From assembly GCA_038093515.1 (NCBI GenBank), contig JBBPSI010000002.1, positions 605,858 through 669,857 of the forward strand: a stretch of 64,000 bases of DNA, given 5' to 3'. The position numbers and the translations under genes are program-made. Numbering within the stretch: position 1 is the stretch's first letter; every line of letters starts with the position of its first letter. Below are positions 57,666 to 64,000 of this stretch, piece after piece. The notes below the pieces were generated by a model. That model was given only the letters and a program-made list of their open reading frames with translations, was not told where the DNA came from and did not search any database. This DNA is from Butyriboletus loyo. Its lineage: Eukaryota; Basidiomycota; Agaricomycetes; Boletales; Boletaceae.

Positions 57666-59012
57666 TGCATAGGCCCACAATTCCGTAAACTTCACGCTGT
57701 ACACTGTATTTTTCGCTAGGACACAATACCCCGACGATGTCATGTCTCACTCCAATGTATTCACACCCCAGCGCCGGAAATTTATGAACGACAATACATA
57801 TTATTAGGACCAAACGAGCGTGTGACCCTAAATTAGGACGTGACTCCAAGGATAAAACATGAAGGAATGTCTTGAATAAATTCACCCGACGGACAAGACT
57901 AGAACACGCGTCCAAACGGGTTCTAAGCCAAACGGAAATCCACGATCGGTGCGCAACTTACGTCGCGGTGCCAAGGTACTCGCCGAGTCTCAGATCTGTG
58001 TACGGCTGAGCAAGTTTCGTCAGAAGAGCGGTCTTACAAGCTCGTTCGTGTGGTATTTTCAAAAAGTGGGGCGCCCAAATAATACCATATGTCATAGCCT
58101 TGTTCGGTTACACTCACACAGGAACGATCACGCCCCGGATTTTTTTATCCGTCGTGACCAATTCATGTACAAGCGAGTACTAGCTTTAGTTGCGAGTCGG
58201 GTCGGGACTTCACGTTGACCGAAGGAACGCCGGCCGTTCCGAATCAGAGTGGACTTGGCTATAACGAGTTGGTACTGGTCGAGCAGCACCGTCCGACTTT
58301 CTCGATTCCTGTCGACCGTACATGAGAGTGAGTCACTGGGATTGGAGCTCCCGCAGCAGTACAGGTGCGTTGGCTGCGGTTGCAACGTGGTGGAGGGTGG
58401 AAATATCATAGCGTGACTACGAAGGCGCGCGGAAACCCCGTTGGGTCCAAGGAGGCAGCCTGATCATCGTGGCTATGAGTCACTAGGCGGAAGCGGAAGG
58501 CAACGACCGAGATCACTGGGGGCCGCGCGATACGTCGGGTGGTTCGTTCGTTGACGACCGCAGCGAGGGAGTCGGCAGTGATTTCGCGCCGAGCAAAGGA
58601 CTCGCCAGGCTTGGATGGCGCCACGCCAGCGACATTCGGTAGACCGCGAACCCTGATAAGATTGTACTACTCGCCGCGATCTATGATCGTGTGAATGACA
58701 TTGGCATGTTCGTGGAAGGCTGAAGCACTGGAAGTCCGGTCCAACCGTGAGACTCAGCCTGCCAGCCCGACCTGGGCGGTGAAGACCCACGGCGAAGATT
58801 GTGCGGTGATGGGTAAATTTCCGATACCCAGGGGAAGCCGTTCTCCAAAGAAAAGGCACAAACAGGAACGCACTCAAGCAATGTGAAGCCCGGGGTAACA
58901 GCGTTTTATTGAGCAGAGACATGATGCACTTTACTAGATGCGATATAATGTGGTATATGTGAAAAAAATAGTGACACAACCAGTTTATTAAATCGGAGGA
59001 GACAAAAGATGG
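57666..59012. other. 1.3-kb region without a supported gene
   Basis: A minus-strand stretch (about 58.4-58.7 kb) reads GLPNVAGVAPSKPGESFARR and on to RIARPPVISVVAFRFR, but stops TAG and TGA break the same frame upstream. It may be a decayed gene; I do not recognise the family. The remainder shows nothing. Confidence 0.4.
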
Positions 59013-60060
59013 CTATGCAATGACTTGTGTCATTGGGTAATAGGACCGATGCGAAGAACAATGGTGTGGTTTGTGCGAGGGCGCATAAGGTGGTGAAGAC
59101 GAATGTGACACGGGAAGCGGAAATGCCCGAATTAGGTCCATGGTGGATGGCAAGGGCTGGGATCGTTTTGTCGGAATTTTTACCGCGTGTGTTGTGGTGT
59201 CCTCTGTGTTCTCATGGCCCACTTTGGGATGTACACCAAAAGGAGGATCCACATTGGTTTCAGGTGGTGTGAGTGGTGCAGGGGAACTCCCAGACGAAGA
59301 CGATTTGGGACTAGAGGGATCCAAGTCTGGGCAAATGGCGTGGTGTGCCGAGTGATAATGGGCACGGGTGTGGGGATCAGCGTGGCGGCGATGGTTGTGA
59401 GAACGCAAAGCGACCGCAGAGAGGGGGTCATGATGACTGAGAACGTCATCTTCGGTGACAGACAGCTCAAAGTCAAGGACGTCCAGGAACTCGCGCTCAA
59501 TGCGGCCAACATCCCGCTTGCCGAACACGCCGGTACAGAGTGCCCAATGCATGTTTTTGAGAGTGGAATCGTTGAGATACTGAGAGTGAGACAGTCATGA
59601 GGAACGATGTCATGGAAAGGGGGGAAAGGGGCAATGTACCTTGCTCGCAGTCATTACGGCGCCGAGGAAAACGCGTTCACATGCCCATTGCTCGAGCGCG
59701 ATTTGAAGGTGGGGCTTGGCTCTATCGATGTAGACGAGCGAAACGAGGATGGTTGGGATGGAGACTTCGGCACGGGTGATGACATCGGAGACAAAGGTAG
59801 CGAATGGGGCGTGCTCGGGGCGGCGCGAGAGACCGCGACCGCGACGGGAAGAGGAGGGGCGGCCCATGGCGTAGTCGACGGTATCCACGACACAGTCGAT
59901 GACGTGTTCTGAAAGGGGTATGAGCAGGTATGAGTGTGAGAGATGGAGGGGACGTACCGACGACGGGTCTGGAGAGCTTGATGTCGAGGAGCTCGATGAG
60001 AGCAGGGGAGTGGAGGGCAGGGTCTACGAGGCTGGCGTGGTGGAGCGGGGAGCGTGCCAT
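59013..60060 (-). CDS. PHO80/PCL-type cyclin
   Basis: Exons 59958-60060, 59640-59908 and 59013-59579, 312 residues. The cyclin box reads ALIELLDIKLSRPVVEHVID, FVSDVITRAEVSIPTILVSL, YIDRAKPHLQIALEQWACER, VFLGAVMTASKYLNDSTLKN and MHWALCTGVFGKRDVGRIER, then EFLDVLDFELSVTEDD. The last 120 residues are His/Ser/Pro-rich and without domains. Known role: partner of a Pho85/CDK5-like kinase (PCL1/2 or similar), often in polarity or nutrient signals. Which member of the PCL group it is cannot be told. The start at 60060 gives MARSPLHHASLVDP. Confidence 0.88.
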
Positions 60061-60466
60061 TGTGGTGGAGAGGAGGAGGCGGACATGACAAGCCTGAGGA
60101 GGGGGTGTTATAAAGGGGAACACGGGAGAGCTCAAGGGCCGAATCGGAAGATGACGAAAAGGGAAGGACGAGGATTAGCAATGGAATTTTGAGTCCGAGT
60201 CAGAGCCGAGCAGGGGGAATAATTGTCAGCTGACTCATCACTAAATCTGGCTGGGTCGTTACGGCATCTCGGCAGTCGGCTGTGATCCACCTTGTGCGCT
60301 TTGGATGACTCTCTCTGACTGTGCCTGACTAAGCGACGGCATCGCTCCGGTGTTTTGCTGACTGTCAATAATCATCTCGGCAGACCATCACAGTAGAAAT
60401 TACAAATCAGCCAACAACTCGGATGAGACTACTCCGTGGGGTATGTACAATCATGACCAACGTTCT
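60061..60466. other. Intergenic
   Basis: Cyclin promoter and 3' region of the AT-hook gene. Nothing else recognised. Confidence 0.5.
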
Positions 60467-61751
60467 TCACGCTACTCCCGCCGTCCCCGCACCAGTCCCC
60501 GACGCATTTCCACCCGTCCTGCTTGCCCGGTTCTTGCTCCCCTTTGGCCGCCCCCTCGGCCGTTTCGTCGTGCCCGAGGGTGCTTCTGGACTCACGTCAC
60601 TCCCACTCCGTTTCTCACCGTTTACCCGGCGATCGCGCAGATACCTAGAAGAATACGTTGCCGAAATAGTACGATATGAGCACATGTTCCATTAAAGAAG
60701 GGAAATTCGGTTCGGGAATCTGCTTCGGGCCTTTGGCCAGCAGCGCATCCATCTCTGATGTATGATTTATGATACCCAGCGATTCGTATGCCGATAGATG
60801 GAACCGGAAGTCCGGTCCACAAAGACACCGTCGTCACGAACGTGGAAATATGAATATGTACTCACTGAGATGTCTTCTCATCCAAAGTAGCCTGTAATGG
60901 CGGTAAAGGGGGCTGCCCAAGCTCTTGACGCAACCGGTCCACTTCCGTTTTCGCTACCGCATATTCCCCATCTTGTAGGGCAGCGATCTGCTGACGAAGC
61001 TCCACACATCTTCGGTACGGCTTTCAGTATCCGATGATAACCGGCTAGGGAATGCATGCATACTCTCGCGAGATAGACGCTTCTAGCAGGTCCGCCTAGA
61101 TGATTGTAAGACCTTGTTTGTCCCATGTCATCTGAGCATCCACCTTGTCGCGGTCCGAGTTTACCTAATGATCGATAGCCAATCAGTAGGGACACTCCCT
61201 GCAAACAAAGGATCGCAAACCTCTGAGAGAGCGTTCAGTAATCGCGTTCGTTCGCTGTCAAGTCTGCATCATACGATAGATGGATCAGGACATATGCGTG
61301 ATGAGCCAGTCATTGAATGCGATGCGATGACCCGGTCATTCGTATCAGACGTACTTGTTTTTCTGTTCTCTCAGATCCTGGATGGCTTTGTCCTTTTGTT
61401 CCAGACTCGCATGTGCGGATACGATGTGCGCTGTATGGAGTTGCAGGGTCAGGGAGTGCTTCCTGAGAGGTAAATGCGATCAGTCTAGTCATGATGGGAT
61501 GGCTGCTAAATCGAGAAGGAGGACCCTCGTGGGGTGATGGGCGAGATAACCCGGTAAACGTACTTGAGCTCGGCGGTTTTCGCGAGTTGGACGAGCTCAT
61601 GTGCCCAGTCGCCTGTCGCGACGAGCGGGGGCGGCTTTGGGGCCGTCGTCGTGGCATGGGGAGCGACTGTGCTTGGGCCAGCAGAGAGGGACCCCATCAA
61701 CGGGTTATGTCCATAGTCAGGGGGTGCAGTCGCAGAAAACTGCTGATACAT
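60467..61751 (-). CDS. Coiled-coil protein with C-terminal AT-hook, structure uncertain
   Basis: Proposed exons 61564-61751, 61355-61462, 61221-61263, 61064-61164, 60866-61009 and 60467-60644, about 250 residues. The start MYQQFSATAPPDYGHNP is Pro/Ala-rich. A heptad-like helix follows (LQLHTAHIVSAHASLEQKDK, DLREQKNKLDSERTRLLN, ECVELRQQIAALQDGEYA, AKTEVDRLRQELGQP). The end is an AT-hook, KRPRGRPKGSKN, which binds the minor groove of A/T DNA. I know no named orthologue. Two problems: exon 4 has TAG in frame at 61096-61098 unless a 30-nt intron (61083-61112) is removed, and the last intron would be 221 nt, far longer than normal here. Confidence 0.6.
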
Positions 61752-61942
61752 TGATGCAGTGAAGAAGATTGGAAAATAGGCAGACGGTGAATAAACTTCC
61801 AGGGGTCTCGGCGCTGTCCGTGGTCGTGAGAGGGCCAGGACTCCGTGCACTCCAAGGACGTGTTTGTTCTTGTTAGAATCCAAGGCTGAACAGATAACAA
61901 CTCCATCATTCACTCACTGCTCGACATTCAATAAGAATAAAA

Positions 61943-62700
61943 ATGAGCGTCCTAAGACCGTTCATGGCGACTGACATGTTCAAGTTCAACAACATGTAAG
62001 TTCGGATCATATTCCCTTCAGAACACACGCCTAAACCACATCCAGTAACTTGGACGTCTGGACCGAGACCGTGCGTGGCATCTCGTGTGTTCTATCCACG
62101 TCACTCACAGGTCGCTTTTAGTACGGCATCAGCTTCTACTTGTCCTATCTTTCACGATGGCCTGATTTGTGCTGCGTCCAAGAGGCACCCAGCGGACGTA
62201 TGATGGGCTACAGTACGAGCTTCATCCCCGGATGTCTCATCGATCCCACAACGCCGTCTTCGTACAGTACTTGGAAAGGCCGAGGGCTCGTCAACTGAAT
62301 GGCATGGCCACATCACCGCGGTCACCGTCGCCCCCGAGTACCGTCGTCTCTCCCTCGCGCGCAGCATGGTCAATCATCTAGAACTCGTTTCTGACGAACA
62401 TTACAAGGGATTCTTCGTTGATCTTTACGTCCGCTGTAACAACGCGCTCGCAATAAACATGTACGAAGGGTTCGGGTACAGCGTGTATCGTAGAGTAAGA
62501 GAGTATTATGGCACGCTTGGTGTCAGCAAAGGTGGAAAGGATGAGGAGGATGCATTCGGTGAGTCCAGACTTGCGGCGCCAGTCTGGCCAGTTGCTCAAC
62601 TTTTGCAGACATGCGTAAGCCCCTTTCGAGAGACCCGTTGAGACGTTCGGTGCGAGCCAATGGCCGCGAGGTGATTGTTAACGCAAGCTCCGTATCATGA
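61943..62700 (+). CDS. NAT3: NatB catalytic N-acetyltransferase
   Basis: Exons 61943-61995, 62046-62070, 62122-62212, 62268-62558 and 62609-62700, 183 residues. Seen: MSVLRPFMATDMFKFNNINL, DVWTETYGISFYLSYLSRWP, GRMMGYILGKAEG, ITAVTVAPEYRRLSLARSMV (acetyl-CoA loop), FVDLYVRCNNALAINMYEGF and YSVYRRVREYYG. These are the Naa20 family signatures. Known role: acetylates N termini starting Met-Asp, Met-Glu, Met-Asn or Met-Gln, with Mdm20. Exon 2 is 25 nt. It converges with IML1, with 87 bp between stops. Confidence 0.95.
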
Positions 62701-62787
62701 TCTCTCGTCTTTGATGTGTACGCTGTCCTGAATCAATCCATACTCTTGTCACACCTTGCTTCGATCGACCAGAATGCATTCCGATAC

Positions 62788-64000
62788 CTATATACTCAAC
62801 GGAGGTGGATCATCATCAGGACCAAGAGCAGCAAGTTCCTCGTTATAAAATTTCGTCAGAGCAGCTTCGTCGGAACAAAATTCGTGGAGCTTGGCCCGAA
62901 TTTCGTCCGCAGCAGCCGCAGGTCGATCTCTGCTCTTCATCGCCGTTCCCATGCGGCCAGCACCCATGAGGCGGTTCGTCAAGAAGAGGAACCCATGTGT
63001 GCCCCCCAACACCTGCACAAACGCAACCCCCGATCTGTGAACGAACTGGGAGTATTTGAACGGAGCTCGACTGTAGGAGTAAACCACGTCCACATCCTTG
63101 GGGTACATATTCATCGCTTCGACATCGATGATGAACCCAAATCGCCTCAAAAGTGCATACTCAAAATAGTGCGTTGATTGTGCGTATTCCGGGATTCTCC
63201 TTTCCAGATCAGGGACGACCGGAGGGGAAATGGCCAGGCGTAACGGGAAGCACGACTGGAACGCGTTACGATCCCGGACGTCGCTGATCTCGGTAACATA
63301 TGCCTCCACGAGCTTGAGTCCATGTCTCTCAATCGCCCTGCTCCATTGTCGAAGTATGTCCTCGATACATCGAGCGGTGGAGCCAATCCATTGAAGCTCG
63401 AAATGGAAAACCGTCCCCGGGTTCTGTATGATGTCATGGTGCAAGATAACAGACTCTGCCTGGTCACTTTTCTGTGGAGCGTCCATGTCAGCACCGAGTA
63501 GGAAAGCTCAAAGGAGTCAAACTCCACTTTTCCAACGTCAACATCGATAATCATGCTCTGCGTAAGGATCATACGTTTCCTCGTCCGCTTCGGGCTGACC
63601 CCACTTGGCTTCCCCTGGCCAGATGGCTGGTGGTTTCGCCCAATCTGGCTGTCTTCGTACTGGGTGTGGCGACTGGCTTTGAACCACCCTCTGGAAGGCG
63701 TGCTCGCTGTCACGTACTCCCCACTGAGTTGATAAAAGTAATGGCTGAACGCATTGGTTCTCAAGCTCGAACCCCAAGGGCAACGCCACTCACCCGTCCA
63801 AGAATCCGTGGCGACCCGTGCAATGGATAAAGAGACCTTGATCGACCAGTTTCGTCCCCCACTCCACCCCCTGTTCTCTCGAGGACACGTCCCTGAATTC
63901 CCGGACAAGCCAGGAGACGAAATCGAATCCCGTGAACGAGTCTGGGTATTTCTTTCCATGCCATCGATGGAATTTGATGGGTACACCATCGTCATCGCGC
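62788..64000 (-). CDS. IML1: SEACIT/GATOR1 subunit IML1 (DEPDC5), 3' end
   Basis: Partial; its 5' part lies beyond the right edge. Exons seen: 63794-64000, 63537-63744 and 62788-63471. The DEP domain reads IKFHRWHGKKYPDSFTGFDF, VSWLVREFRD and LVDQGLFIHCTGRHGFLDG, then HYFYQLSGEY. After a linker come KSDQAESVILHHDIIQNPGT, FHFELQWIGSTARCIED, FQSCFPLRLAISPPVVPDLE, FEYALLRRFGFIIDVEAMN and FKYSQFVHRSGVAFVQVLGG. Known role: GAP toward Gtr1/RagA, restraining TORC1 when amino acids are low. The intron 63472-63536 (65 nt) has a GTTGGA donor. Confidence 0.95.

Noticed and set aside
58473..58979. 168-residue minus-strand frame
   Set aside because: Arg/Cys/His-rich composition typical of a shadow frame; a neighbouring frame looks more protein-like.

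Overview
The window reads as nuclear DNA of a filamentous basidiomycete, most likely an Agaricomycete. Genes are packed on both strands and cut by many introns of about 46-60 nt with CTRAY-like branch sites. The gene set is that of a fungus: ALG3 and ALG13, MDM12 of the ERMES complex, a Zn2Cys6 regulator, a PHO80-type cyclin and an Asi-type RING protein. The order is only a guess; I cannot name the species. Exon maps were drawn by hand from conserved protein sequence, GT/GC-AG borders and phase, and the summed exons of every complete gene are a multiple of three.

Layout, 1-16.5 kb: the 5' part of a DUF1264 gene that runs off the left edge; EGD2 (NAC alpha); TRM9; ALG13 diverging from PRO3; RPT3 diverging from CBC2; an RRM-like gene diverging from SNRNP27; SUI1 diverging from a Fyv7-like gene; PPP4R2 diverging from a DPP1-type lipid phosphatase; SER1. 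16.6-17.4 kb: one tRNA-Ser(GCU) and two tRNA-Asn(GUU) in opposite directions. 17.5-29.1 kb: RRP3 diverging from TRS130, ALG3, and a large Zn2Cys6 factor.

29.1-33.2 kb is the one long stretch with no gene I can support. 33.2-48.7 kb: CDC4, UPF1, MIF2 (CENP-C), MRP51, a UDP-sugar transporter, a HYPK-like gene and MDM12. 48.8-64 kb: ELP3 (interrupted), SLM3, DTD1, PGS1, an Asi-like RING gene, a PHO85-type cyclin, a coiled-coil AT-hook gene, NAT3, and the 3' end of IML1 at the right edge.

Most genes serve translation and its quality control (tRNA wobble modification, D-aminoacyl-tRNA editing, NAC, eIF1, N-acetylation, mitoribosome, tRNAs), RNA processing, ubiquitin/proteasome work, and lipid or glycan synthesis. 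Three wobble-uridine enzymes (TRM9, ELP3, SLM3) lie in one 64 kb window. This is conserved housekeeping sequence, not a mobile island. I see no transposon, CRISPR array, secondary-metabolite cluster or obvious new multi-gene system. The points that stand out are the internal break in ELP3, an intron splitting the proteasome HbYX codon in RPT3, a 12-nt microexon in the lipid phosphatase, four GC-AG introns, a stopless intron inside the PGS1 active-site motif, and a possible nonsense codon in the AT-hook gene.
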